A stretch of DNA of 64,000 nucleotides from Thiohalocapsa sp. (GTDB taxonomy: Bacteria; Pseudomonadota; Gammaproteobacteria; Chromatiales; Chromatiaceae): assembly GCF_022340605.1 (NCBI RefSeq), contig NZ_JAJDNQ010000147.1:1-64000 (forward strand), given 5' to 3'. A program made the position numbers and the translations under genes. The notes under the pieces are model-generated. The model saw only the letters and a program-made list of their open reading frames with translations, did not search any database and was not told where the DNA came from. Shown in pieces: positions 8,852 through 16,682 of the stretch (position 1 is its first letter; each line of letters starts with the position of its first letter).

Positions 8852-10357
8852 ATGTCATTCGGAAATCGCGGCCATCTGACCAGCACTGGGACGGACAGCC
8901 CGCTCGTGGTTCGGCAGATGCTGTGGCTCCCGCTCTGGATGTCGGCGGGCGTGGTGGTGGCCGTGCTGCTGAGCATGCTGTTCGTATCCTGGCGCAATCT
9001 GCATCGCCTGGAGCCCATCGAGGCCCACCTTGACCACATCCAGCACATCGAGGACGTAGCGTTGAGCATGGAGCAGACCCTGCTGAGCGACTTGCGAGGG
9101 CAACCGATCCAGCCCTCGCAGCTCCTGGAGCTTCGAACCGAGGTCGCGACAATCGCCCGCGCCGAGGGAGCGTTGCATCCGGACACCGCGACCCGACTGG
9201 CGCAGATCGAGGCGCAGCTCGGCACGACCGCGGCGCACCCCGAGGACGTGCTGTTCCGGACGCTGGCCGAGATGCGGCAGGTGCTGGATGGCGAGCGCGA
9301 ACGCCACAATGAGCTCCTGACCCGAGGCCAGGAAGACGCACGGACGGAGATCACCCTGACTGCACTGCTGCTGTTGACCGTCCCGCTGCTGCTCGGTGCC
9401 TCCCTGCTGACCGTGCAGCGCCGCGCCAGACAGCCACTGCGGGCGCTGGAGGAACTGCTCGGACGCCTCGGCCGCAAGGATTATCGGCCGGTGCCGGGGA
9501 CGGTCATCGACGAGATGGATGGCCTGGCACAGCCCGCCTTTCACAGCTACAACGCGCTGGTCTCGCGCCTGAAGGAGCTGGAGTCCGAGCACCGCGACCG
9601 CGAGCAGACCCTGGAGCACGAGGTGCGCCGCGCCACCGAGGCGCTGCTGGCGCAGAGCCGCGAGCTCGGCCGCGCCGAGCGGCTCGCCGCGGTGGGCGCG
9701 GTCTCGGCGGGCCTGGCGCACGAGCTGCGCAACCCACTGGCCGGCATCCAGATGGCTTGCGGCAAGCTGCATCGGGCGCTGGGACATAGCGAGCACGCCG
9801 CCCGCATCGCGGCGGTCATCGACGAGCTCACGCGCATCAATCACCTGCTCACGAGCCAGGTGGACGCCGCGCGCCACTCGCCGGAGCCGCTGGAGGTGGT
9901 CGCCGTCGACCGGCTCGTTGCCGAGCTCCTGACCCTGCTGCGCTACCAGGTTCCGGACGGGGTCCAGATCGACGCCCGCGTGCCGGGCGAGCTGCGCTGC
10001 CTGCTGCCGGTGGCGGGCCTGCGCCAGACCCTGCTCAACCTGGTGCTGAATGCCGTGCAGGCCATGCCGGCGACGGGGCGCATCGAGATCGCCGCCGAGC
10101 GCGCGGACACCGAGCTCAGCATCAGTGTCAGCGACAGCGGTCCCGGCTTTCCAGCCGAGCTGCTGCGCGCGGGCATCCGGCCCTTCGCCACCGGGCGTCA
10201 GGGCGGCACCGGGCTTGGACTGGCCATGGTCCGGCGCTTCGTCCGCGATCACGACGGCGACCTCCAGCTCGCCAACCGGGAGCCCCACGGCGCGGTGGTG
10301 ACCCTGCGCCTGCCCTGCGCGTCCGCCGACGCATCCGGAGCGCTCGACCATGCCTGA
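8852..10357 (+). CDS. Membrane sensor histidine kinase (partner of the NtrC-type regulator)
   Basis: Sensor kinase of 501 residues. Order of parts: a transmembrane helix near residues 30-50, an extracytoplasmic helical sensor of about 130 residues, a second helix near 170-190 (LTALLLLTVPLLLGASLL), a HAMP-like linker, a coiled coil, the HisKA helix with phospho-acceptor His290 in AHELRNPLAG, and a HATPase domain ending in GGTGLGL (451-457). The ATG at 8852 puts the first helix close to the N-terminus; an in-frame start at 8678 would add a non-conserved 58 residues. The stop overlaps the response regulator start by 8 bp. The signal sensed is unknown. Confidence 0.92.
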   Translation: MSFGNRGHLTSTGTDSPLVVRQMLWLPLWMSAGVVVAVLLSMLFVSWRNLHRLEPIEAHLDHIQHIEDVALSMEQTLLSDLRGQPIQPSQLLELRTEVATIARAEGALHPDTATRLAQIEAQLGTTAAHPEDVLFRTLAEMRQVLDGERERHNELLTRGQEDARTEITLTALLLLTVPLLLGASLLTVQRRARQPLRALEELLGRLGRKDYRPVPGTVIDEMDGLAQPAFHSYNALVSRLKELESEHRDREQTLEHEVRRATEALLAQSRELGRAERLAAVGAVSAGLAHELRNPLAGIQMACGKLHRALGHSEHAARIAAVIDELTRINHLLTSQVDAARHSPEPLEVVAVDRLVAELLTLLRYQVPDGVQIDARVPGELRCLLPVAGLRQTLLNLVLNAVQAMPATGRIEIAAERADTELSISVSDSGPGFPAELLRAGIRPFATGRQGGTGLGLAMVRRFVRDHDGDLQLANREPHGAVVTLRLPCASADASGALDHA

Positions 10358-11750
10358 CGCCCTGCTGATTATCGAGGACGAGCGCCTGCTCGGCGACGAG
10401 CTCCGCTCGGAGCTGGTAGCGAGCGGCTGGGACGCCGTACAGGCTTTCGACCTCGCCGAGGCGGAGCGCCTGCTGGTGGAGCGAAACCTGGAGCCCCTGG
10501 TGGTGCTGTCGGACATGAGCCTGCCGGACGGCAACGCGCTGGACCTGCTGGAAAAGGTGCGCGGCCGCGGCGTCGCGGGGGAGTGGATCTTCCTCACCGC
10601 CTATGGCGGCATCCCCGAATCCGTGCGCGCGCTGAAGCTCGGCGCCTTCGACTTCCTGGAAAAGCCCTGCGAGCTGGAGCGGCTGCAGATCGTCGTCGCC
10701 GGTGCCGCCCGCAGCGCCCGCGCGCAGCGCCGGCTGCGCGACGAGGAGCGCCTGCGCGGCAACCGCTACTCTCCCGACGCCTTCATCGGCCACAGCGCGG
10801 CCGCGACCAGGTTTCGCAACATGCTGACGCGGCTGTCCGAGGTGCCCTTCTCGGGGCTCCTGCTCACCGGCGAGACCGGTACCGGCAAGGGATTGACCGC
10901 GCGCATCCTGCACAACACCGGCCCGCGCGCCTCGGGCCCGCTCATCGAGGTGAACTGCGCCGCGTTGCCCAAAGAGCTGATGGAGGCCGAGCTGTTCGGC
11001 CACGAGGCGGGCGCATTCACCGGTGCCAAGGGGCGCCGGCGCGGGCTCATCGAGCAGGCCAACGGCGGGACGCTGTTTCTCGACGAGCTGGGCGAGCTGG
11101 CGTTGGACCTGCAGGCCAAGCTGCTGAAGGCCATCGAGGACCGCCGGGTGCGGCGGATCGGCGGAGAGCGGGAGCTGGAGGTGGACATCCAAGTCATCGC
11201 CGCCACGAACCAACCGTTGGAGCAGCGGGTGGCGGAAGGCGCCTTTCGGCCGGATCTCTATCACCGCCTCGCCGTCTTTCGGCTGGAGGTGCCGGCGCTG
11301 CGCGAGCGCAAGGACGACATCGAGGACTTGCTACCCGTGCTCATCGGCGAGTTCAATGCCCGCTCCGGCCAGCGCGTCGATACGATCCCGACGTCGGTCT
11401 GGGGCCGGCTCAAGGGCTACCACTGGCCCGGCAACGTGCGTGAGCTGAGGAACGTGGTGGAGCGCTGCGTGCTGCTCGCCGACGGCCCGGTGTTTCCCGA
11501 ACACTGGCTGCATCTGGGCGAGGCCGCGGCCGCGACCGATGGCACGCAGCCGGGGACGCTCGCGGAAGGCGAGCGGATCTGCCTGCCGCTGGACGGCAGC
11601 CTGACCCTGGATGCGATGGAGCGTGCCATCCTCGACGAGGCGCTGCGCCGCAACGCCGCGAACGTCAGCCTGACGGCGCGGGTGCTGGGCACGACGCGCG
11701 AGAAGCTCCGCTACCGGGTGCAGAAGTATGGCCTGAAGGCCACCGACTGA
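10350..11750 (+). CDS. Sigma-54-dependent response regulator, NtrC family
   Basis: 466-residue transcription activator. It has a receiver domain with phospho-acceptor Asp55 in SDMSLPDG, a sigma-54 AAA+ domain with Walker A GETGTGKG (174-181) and an intact GAFTGA loop (221-226) for contacting sigma-54, and a Fis-type helix-turn-helix at the C-terminus (SLTARVLGTTREKLRYRV). The intact GAFTGA says it should open sigma-54 promoters. It starts inside the 3' end of the kinase gene, so the pair is translationally coupled. Targets are unknown; the next genes are crcB and efflux genes, and one sigma-54-like box lies before emrA. Confidence 0.94.
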   Translation: MPDALLIIEDERLLGDELRSELVASGWDAVQAFDLAEAERLLVERNLEPLVVLSDMSLPDGNALDLLEKVRGRGVAGEWIFLTAYGGIPESVRALKLGAFDFLEKPCELERLQIVVAGAARSARAQRRLRDEERLRGNRYSPDAFIGHSAAATRFRNMLTRLSEVPFSGLLLTGETGTGKGLTARILHNTGPRASGPLIEVNCAALPKELMEAELFGHEAGAFTGAKGRRRGLIEQANGGTLFLDELGELALDLQAKLLKAIEDRRVRRIGGERELEVDIQVIAATNQPLEQRVAEGAFRPDLYHRLAVFRLEVPALRERKDDIEDLLPVLIGEFNARSGQRVDTIPTSVWGRLKGYHWPGNVRELRNVVERCVLLADGPVFPEHWLHLGEAAAATDGTQPGTLAEGERICLPLDGSLTLDAMERAILDEALRRNAANVSLTARVLGTTREKLRYRVQKYGLKATD

Positions 11751-11765
11751 GCCGGCGCCGAGGCG

Positions 11766-11828
11766 GGCAACCGGGCCAGCGACTGGAGCGGCGACTGGAC
11801 CGCCAGCCGGCGCGGCAACCGGGCCAGC
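11766..11828 (+). repeat. Pair of 15-bp direct repeats upstream of crcB
   Basis: GGCAACCGGGCCAGC occurs exactly at 11766-11780 and again at 11814-11828, 48 bp apart, in the 109-bp gap between the response regulator and the first crcB. The spacing is close to 4.5 helical turns. It could be a binding-site pair or a local duplication; no function is shown by the sequence. Confidence 0.6.
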
Positions 11829-11859
11829 AGCCGAGACCAATCCAAGGAGATGTTTGTAC

Positions 11860-12285
11860 ATGGCACGTGAGCCCCAAGCCCCTCCCGCCCCGGCACCGAT
11901 CACGCCGCGGGAGATGGCGCCTCTGCTCGTCTTGGTCTTCCTCGGCGGCGCGCTGGGCTCGATCACCCGGGAGCTGCTGACGCCGATGCTGCCCGAGCTG
12001 CCGCCCTGGGTCGTCGTGCTGCTGGTGAATGTCAGCGCCTGCTTCCTGGTGGGCTGGCTGTACGGGGCGCAGGATCGCCTGCACCATCACCTGCTCCAGT
12101 TCGCCGCCGTCGGCTTCTGCGGCGGGTTCTCAACCTTCTCGCACTTCACCGACCAGGTCTTCAACCTGGCCTCCGAGGGTGAGATGCTGGCCATGACCGC
12201 CGATGTCGCGGGCTCCGTCGTACTCGGCGTCGCCGCCGCCTATCTCGGTGACCTGCTCGGGCAACACACCGGCAAGGCGCCATGA
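11860..12285 (+). CDS. crcB: Fluoride channel subunit CrcB/FluC, first copy
   Basis: Small fluoride-exporting channel protein of the inner membrane, 141 residues with four predicted helices. Family marks: GGALGSITRELL near the N-terminus (Arg37), the pore Asn57 in VNVSACFLVGW, and the phenylalanine box GGFSTF (about 88-93). The ATG at 11860 has AAGGAG 10 bp upstream. It overlaps the second crcB by four bases (ATGA). Tandem crcB genes usually make heterodimeric channels. No fluoride riboswitch is recognisable upstream, so control by the adjacent two-component system or constitutive expression is possible. Confidence 0.94.
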   Translation: MAREPQAPPAPAPITPREMAPLLVLVFLGGALGSITRELLTPMLPELPPWVVVLLVNVSACFLVGWLYGAQDRLHHHLLQFAAVGFCGGFSTFSHFTDQVFNLASEGEMLAMTADVAGSVVLGVAAAYLGDLLGQHTGKAP

Positions 12286-12662
12286 GCGCGCTTCTGCTGC
12301 ATGGCCTGTTCGGACTGGGCGGGGGCCTCGGCGCACTCGCCCGATTCCTCATCACGCTGCGCATCACGCACCGCTTTCCGTTGTCGACACTCATCGTCAA
12401 TGTGGTCGGTTGTCTGGTGCTCGGCATCGGCATCGGCTGGATGCCCAACCCGGTGCAGTGGAATACCAAGGAACTGGAACAGTTCCTCCACGGCTTCTGC
12501 GGCGGCTTCACCACCTTCTCGAGCTTCGCCTATCAGAGCCTGTCGCTGCACCGGCGCTTCACGCCGCTGCACGCGGCCCTGAACATCGTGCTGAGCCTGA
12601 TCTTGTGCCTGGCCGCGCTGTGGCTGGGACTGTTCATCGGCCGGCAGATCCCGGCACAGTGA
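12282..12662 (+). CDS. crcB: Fluoride channel subunit CrcB/FluC, second copy
   Basis: 126-residue four-helix membrane protein with GGGLGALARFLI, the pore Asn40 in IVNVVGCLVLG and the box GGFTTF (about 74-79). It begins inside the stop of the first crcB (ATGA, 12282-12285), so the two are translated in a coupled way in similar amounts. The two copies are clearly diverged, which fits a heterodimeric dual-topology pair more than a recent duplication. The subunits would sit antiparallel in the inner membrane and let F- leak out down its gradient. Confidence 0.94.
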   Translation: MSALLLHGLFGLGGGLGALARFLITLRITHRFPLSTLIVNVVGCLVLGIGIGWMPNPVQWNTKELEQFLHGFCGGFTTFSSFAYQSLSLHRRFTPLHAALNIVLSLILCLAALWLGLFIGRQIPAQ

Positions 12663-12748
12663 GGGCCGGGACAGCATCCTCTGGAGGTCTGCCGTGACTT
12701 TGTCCTCGACAACCGACCTCCGCTTATCAAACGTCAGGAGCGAGATCC

Positions 12749-12886
12749 TTGGACGACGGGTCCGCCGCACCAGATCCGCCGGCAGGTCAGCTGCACGTCA
12801 AGCGCCGCCGGGTGGCCCTCGGACACCCGCCTGCGATGGCAACTCCCGCGGACATCGCAAACCCTGGCAGCCCATTTGCGCAATAG
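12749..12886 (+). CDS. Possible short upstream ORF before emrA (45 codons)
   Basis: A TTG codon at 12749 lies 8 bp after AGGAG (12736-12740) and opens a 45-codon frame that ends in TAG at 12884-12886, immediately before the emrA ribosome binding site. The peptide is hydrophilic with one basic patch (HVKRRRVALG). It has no family match that I know. It could be a leader peptide, a lost N-terminal piece of the fusion protein, or chance. Codon composition does not settle it. Confidence 0.25.
   Translation: MDDGSAAPDPPAGQLHVKRRRVALGHPPAMATPADIANPGSPFAQ
12865..12879 (+). promoter_or_regulatory. Sigma-54-like promoter box before emrA
   Basis: CTGGCAG-CCCAT-TTGC: TGGCAG at 12865-12870 and TTGC at 12876-12879 with exactly 10 bp between the invariant GG and GC. 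This is the canonical -24/-12 geometry. Against it: the transcript would begin near 12891, inside the emrA ribosome binding site AGGAG (12888-12892), leaving a leader of about 11 nt. A sigma-54 activator is encoded 2 kb upstream on the same strand. Confidence 0.35.
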
Positions 12887-12901
12887 CAGGAGACAGCGGC
12901 G

Positions 12902-13882
12902 ATGAAGCTGCGTCATGTACTCATCGGTATCCCGGTCATCGCGGTGCTTGCGGGCGCCGGCTGGTGGTACCACATCTATGCCAGCCACCATCCGTCGACG
13001 AGCGACGCCTATGTCGGGCGCCATGTCGTACACATCGCTGCCCAGGTGAGCGGCCCGATCAAGACCGTATTGATCAGCGACAATCAGGCGGTCAAGGGCG
13101 ACGAGCTCCTGCTCACCATCGACCCGGCGCCCTTCGAGCTGGCGGTGCGCCACGCCGAGGCACAGCTCCAGCAGGCCCAGGAAGACCTGGCGGCCGCCGA
13201 CGCACGCGTGAATGCCGCCGAGGCGAAGGTGGCCTCCGCCAAGGCCAACGCATCAGAGGCATCGCGCCACGCCCAGCGCATCGAGGCGCTGGTGGCCAAG
13301 GGCTCCGCGTCGCGGGATATGGGCGACAGCGCCGAGCAGGACAAGCTCGATGCCCAGGCCGCACTCAACAGCGCTCGGGCGGAGTTGGTGGCCGCCAAGG
13401 CGGCGCGCGGGGCGCTCGGTGAGAACAATGCCTCGATCAAGTCCGCCCAGGCCGCATTGGCACAGGCAAAGCTCGACCTGCAGCACACCCGCATCTACGC
13501 GCCAGCCGACGGCGTCGTCGGCAACTTCGACCTGCGCCCCGGCAGCTATGTCGATGCCGGCAATCCCCTGTTCGCGCTGGTGGAAAGTCACGACGTCTGG
13601 GTGGACGCCAACTTCAAGGAGACAGACCTGCCCCGCATCCAGCCCGGACAGCCGGCATCGATCAGCGTCGACGCGGTGCCCGACAGGCAATTCAAGGGCA
13701 AAGTGGAGGGGCTGAGTCCGGCCTCCGGGACCGCGTTCTCGCTGCTGCCACCGGAAAACGCCACCGGCAACTGGGTCAAGGTGACGCAGCGCTTCGCCGT
13801 GCGCATCCGCGTCCTCGACCCGACACCGCAGTTGCGTGTCGGAGCCAGTGCCGAGGTCACCGTGAACACCACCGTGGACTAG
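12902..13882 (+). CDS. emrA: EmrA/HlyD-type membrane fusion protein
   Basis: Periplasmic adaptor of a multidrug efflux pump, 326 residues. One N-terminal transmembrane anchor (about residues 7-24), a biotinyl-lipoyl half-motif (HIAAQVSGPIKTVL), a long Ala/Glu/Lys-rich coiled coil (about 75-195), the second lipoyl half (TRIYAPADGVVGNFDLRPG), then the beta-barrel domain. It is about 60 residues shorter than E. coli EmrA. AGGAG lies 9 bp before the ATG. emrB follows after 19 bp, so the two form an operon. An outer-membrane TolC partner is not in the window. Confidence 0.93.
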   Translation: MKLRHVLIGIPVIAVLAGAGWWYHIYASHHPSTSDAYVGRHVVHIAAQVSGPIKTVLISDNQAVKGDELLLTIDPAPFELAVRHAEAQLQQAQEDLAAADARVNAAEAKVASAKANASEASRHAQRIEALVAKGSASRDMGDSAEQDKLDAQAALNSARAELVAAKAARGALGENNASIKSAQAALAQAKLDLQHTRIYAPADGVVGNFDLRPGSYVDAGNPLFALVESHDVWVDANFKETDLPRIQPGQPASISVDAVPDRQFKGKVEGLSPASGTAFSLLPPENATGNWVKVTQRFAVRIRVLDPTPQLRVGASAEVTVNTTVD

Positions 13883-13901
13883 CCCGCAGCGGCGCACCGA
13901 C

Positions 13902-15407
13902 ATGGCAGAGCCCGGCAACGACCTGAAGCCCGCGGACCGCATCCTGCCCATTGCGGCCGTGATGCTGACCACCGTCATGGCCATCATGGACATGACCATC
14001 GTCAACGTCACGCTGCCACATATGATGGGCGCGCTCGGCGCGACGGCGGACCAGGTCACCTGGGTGCTGACCGCCTATATCGTCGCCGAGGCGATCACGA
14101 TACCGCTCACCGGCTGGCTGGCCGGGCGCTTCGGCCGGCGCCGGGTCATGCTCTACGGCATTGCCGGCTTCGTGCTCGCATCGGCCGCCTGCGGCCTCGC
14201 CGAGTCGCTGACGCAGATGGTGTTCTTCCGGCTGATCCAGGGTGTCGCCGGTGCGCCACTGATCCCGCTCTCCCAAGGCGTGCTGGTTGGCCTGTTCCCG
14301 GCGGACAAGCGCGGCAAGGGCATGGCCATCTGGGGTATCGGCGTCATGCTCGGGCCCATCCTCGGGCCCACGGTCGGCGGCATCGTCACCGAGCACCTCA
14401 ACTGGCGCTGGGTGTTCTACATCAACCTGCCGGTGGGGCTGCTCAACCTGGCAATGGTGGCGCGCTACATCCGCGAGACCCCGCGCCGGGAGACCGGTAC
14501 GGACTGGCTGGGAGCGCTCTTCATGATCGTCGGCATCGGCAGTCTGCAAACTCTGCTCGACCGCGGCAACGAGGAAGGCTGGTGGACCTCGGACTTCATC
14601 GTGCTGCTGACCTTCACGGCGGTGGTGGGGCTCGCGCTGTTCGCCTGGCGCGGACTGACCGCAAAGCAGCCCATCGTGGATCTGCGCCTGTTCGGCGACC
14701 GTAACCTGGCGCTCGCCTCGTTATTGATGCTGGTGTTCGGGCTCGCGCTGTTCGGCACCATCGCCATCCAGCCGCTGCTGATGGAGCGGCTGCTGAATTA
14801 CCCGGTGGAGACGACCGGCCTGGTGATGGCACCGCGGGGGTTCGGGGCAGCGCTCGGCATGTTCATCATCGCGCGGATCTCCGGCAGGGTCGACGCGCGC
14901 TGGATCATCGCCACCGGCATGGTCGTGGCCGGCACCGCGACCTGGATCATGTCGTGGTACAACCTCCAGATCAGCCCGGGCTGGCTGATCTGGCCGAGCG
15001 TGCTGCAAGGGCTCGGCATGGGGTCCATCTTCGTGACCCTCTCGACCCTGGCCTATGCGACGCTGCCGGCAGAGGCGACCGACGCCGGTGCCGGCCTCTA
15101 CAACCTGGCGCGCAGCGTCGGCAGTTCCATCGGCATCTCCATCGCCGCGACCTGGTACACCAGGCTCGGCCAGGCCGATTGGAACCGGCTCGGCGGCTAC
15201 ATCAACCCCTTCAATCCGGCGCTGGAGCACTGGCTCCAGGTGCAAGGACTCACCCTCAGCGATCCCAGGGCAGCGATACTACTGGCCAACGAGCTGAGTC
15301 GTCAGTCATCGATGGTCGCGTTCACGCAGGTCTTCGAGCTCATCGCGCTGAGCTTCGTGTTTATGGCGCCGCTGCTGTTGCTATTGAAGCCGGGCAAGGG
15401 GCATTAG
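13902..15407 (+). CDS. emrB: EmrB/QacA-type MFS multidrug transporter (14 helices)
   Basis: Proton-driven drug exporter of the DHA2 subfamily in the inner membrane, 501 residues. Typical marks are the TM1 motif MDMTIVNVTLP, the motif A-like loop GWLAGRFGRRR between TM2 and TM3, and motif C-like glycine/proline-rich GVMLGPILGPTVGG in TM5. It works with the EmrA protein encoded just upstream to move substrate across both membranes. The gene ends 37 bp before a large inverted repeat shared with a convergent gene. Substrates are not inferable from sequence. Confidence 0.94.
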   Translation: MAEPGNDLKPADRILPIAAVMLTTVMAIMDMTIVNVTLPHMMGALGATADQVTWVLTAYIVAEAITIPLTGWLAGRFGRRRVMLYGIAGFVLASAACGLAESLTQMVFFRLIQGVAGAPLIPLSQGVLVGLFPADKRGKGMAIWGIGVMLGPILGPTVGGIVTEHLNWRWVFYINLPVGLLNLAMVARYIRETPRRETGTDWLGALFMIVGIGSLQTLLDRGNEEGWWTSDFIVLLTFTAVVGLALFAWRGLTAKQPIVDLRLFGDRNLALASLLMLVFGLALFGTIAIQPLLMERLLNYPVETTGLVMAPRGFGAALGMFIIARISGRVDARWIIATGMVVAGTATWIMSWYNLQISPGWLIWPSVLQGLGMGSIFVTLSTLAYATLPAEATDAGAGLYNLARSVGSSIGISIAATWYTRLGQADWNRLGGYINPFNPALEHWLQVQGLTLSDPRAAILLANELSRQSSMVAFTQVFELIALSFVFMAPLLLLLKPGKGH

Positions 15408-15444
15408 CCTGCCCTGCCGGGCGCGGGACAGGCTCGGGCCGGCG

Positions 15445-15523
15445 CCGTGGGAGCGCCGTCCTCGGCGCGACACGGAGCCCGGGCGGGGCGATCGCGATCG
15501 CGGCGGGGACGCCGCTCCCACGG
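15445..15523. terminator. Large REP-like inverted repeat with overlapping GCGATCGC octamers
   Basis: Arms 15445-15462 (CCGTGGGAGCGCCGTCCT) and 15506-15523 (GGGACGCCGCTCCCACGG) are complementary at 16 of 18 positions. The loop holds two overlapping GCGATCGC octamers (15488-15495 and 15494-15501). It lies between convergent emrB and the minus-strand membrane gene and can serve as a bidirectional terminator. The arms share GGGAGCGCCG with the 27-bp repeat family. Confidence 0.65.
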
Positions 15524-15620
15524 CGGAGCACCCTGCCCCGCCGCCGGAGCACTTTACTCTTGCAGCCTGCGCCGGTTGAGCCTTCCCTCGGCATCGTTTC
15601 CACGGTTGCCTCCGTTCGGA

Positions 15621-16253
15621 TCAGGCGCTGCTGCCGCTGCTGTCTCCACCCTGCTGGTGGAACTTGATCCAGGCGATGGCGGTGCCGACCACGGCCATGG
15701 TGGCGATGCCGCCAATGGCGAACAGCAGCGCGTTATCGTCCAGGTAGGCGATGAAAACGCCGCTGAAGATCAGGAACAGCCCGAACACGGCCATCTTCCA
15801 GTCCAGGTAGAGACCACTCAGCAATCCGGACAGGCCGAGCAGATAGACGATGACGAAGCCATCGGTTTCGGCCCGGAGAAAATGCTGCACGTCCGTCTGG
15901 AACAGCAGGTGGATCACGAGCAGCAGCGCCCCCCAGTGGATGACCTGCTGCAGGATGTAACGCAGGCGCGACTGCCAGGTGTCGCCGGCATGCAAGGCCC
16001 AGCCGCTCGTGATCGAGACCAGACCCACCAAGGGAATGAAGTAGTCCCAGGTATCCTGCGCCGAGGCTGGATTGTGATCCGTCATCGCGATGAGCACCAC
16101 CGCAATGGCGTAGAGCACCGTGTATGGCAAGGCCGATACGATGAACTTGCCGATGCCGCTACGCGGTCGTGGCACGAGTTGAGGCAATCCCTCGTGCCTA
16201 TCCTCGTGCGTGTCTGGCATGTCTTGCGTGTCGTGCGTGATTACGTTCGACAT
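15621..16253 (-). CDS. Six-helix membrane protein of unknown family
   Basis: I do not recognise this 210-residue protein. It has a hydrophilic, His/Asp-rich N-terminus (about 35 residues), then six predicted helices at about 37-57, 71-89, 99-118, 132-150, 153-171 and 175-196, and a Ser/Gly tail. Several helices carry polar residues (IHWGALLLVIHLL). I chose the ATG at 16253 with GGAG about 9 bp upstream; in-frame starts further up add non-membrane sequence. It is convergent with emrB and divergent from the CPA2 antiporter. A transport-accessory role is only a guess from context. Confidence 0.75.
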   Translation of the reverse strand: MSNVITHDTQDMPDTHEDRHEGLPQLVPRPRSGIGKFIVSALPYTVLYAIAVVLIAMTDHNPASAQDTWDYFIPLVGLVSITSGWALHAGDTWQSRLRYILQQVIHWGALLLVIHLLFQTDVQHFLRAETDGFVIVYLLGLSGLLSGLYLDWKMAVFGLFLIFSGVFIAYLDDNALLFAIGGIATMAVVGTAIAWIKFHQQGGDSSGSSA

Positions 16254-16682
16254 GAGCAGGATCTCCGCTTCATCGAGCATGAATACATGGCCCAAGCCCC
16301 ACGGCAAAGCACCGCGGACGAGGCGCAGCCTCGACTCGGAACCCCACAAGCCTTAGTGACTGGCGCGGCCGCCCGTGGGAGCGCGCGCAGCCTTGGCTCT
16401 CATGGTTGTCATGCATCTTGCTTGCCAAAGGCGTCGAACAGGGCGGCATGGGCAGTTTCAACGCGCGCGGCGCGCCGAGCGGGTTGCCGCGGCGCTCGTG
16501 CTGGTGGACAGGACACATCGCCCTTGGTTCATGTCAACCAACACACGTTGCTGCCCCGGCATTCGCCGACACCCGTTGCCCGGCGATGACGGTAAACAGC
16601 GGCTTGGCATGAATTGTGACTCCAAATGAACACTGGCCATCGTGGCCGGTGCGAGTCGTAAACAACTTTCAGGATGCGAGCC
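16254..16682. other. Divergent intergenic region
   Basis: About 430 bp between the minus-strand membrane gene and the plus-strand antiporter. It contains a lone GTGGGAGCGCGCG at about 16374-16386 that resembles half of the REP-like element. The last 80 bp are lower in GC and probably hold the antiporter promoter, but I cannot pick hexamers with confidence. Open frames here lack ribosome binding sites. Confidence 0.4.

Noticed and set aside
11751-11859. Fluoride riboswitch before crcB
   Set aside because: I looked for the conserved pseudoknot signature and saw none; only two direct repeats are present. An Rfam scan would settle it.
12694-13422. Long frame from a GTG with a fair ribosome binding site before emrA
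   Set aside because: It runs through emrA in another frame and its product is Arg/Gly/Ala-rich shadow sequence with no family marks.
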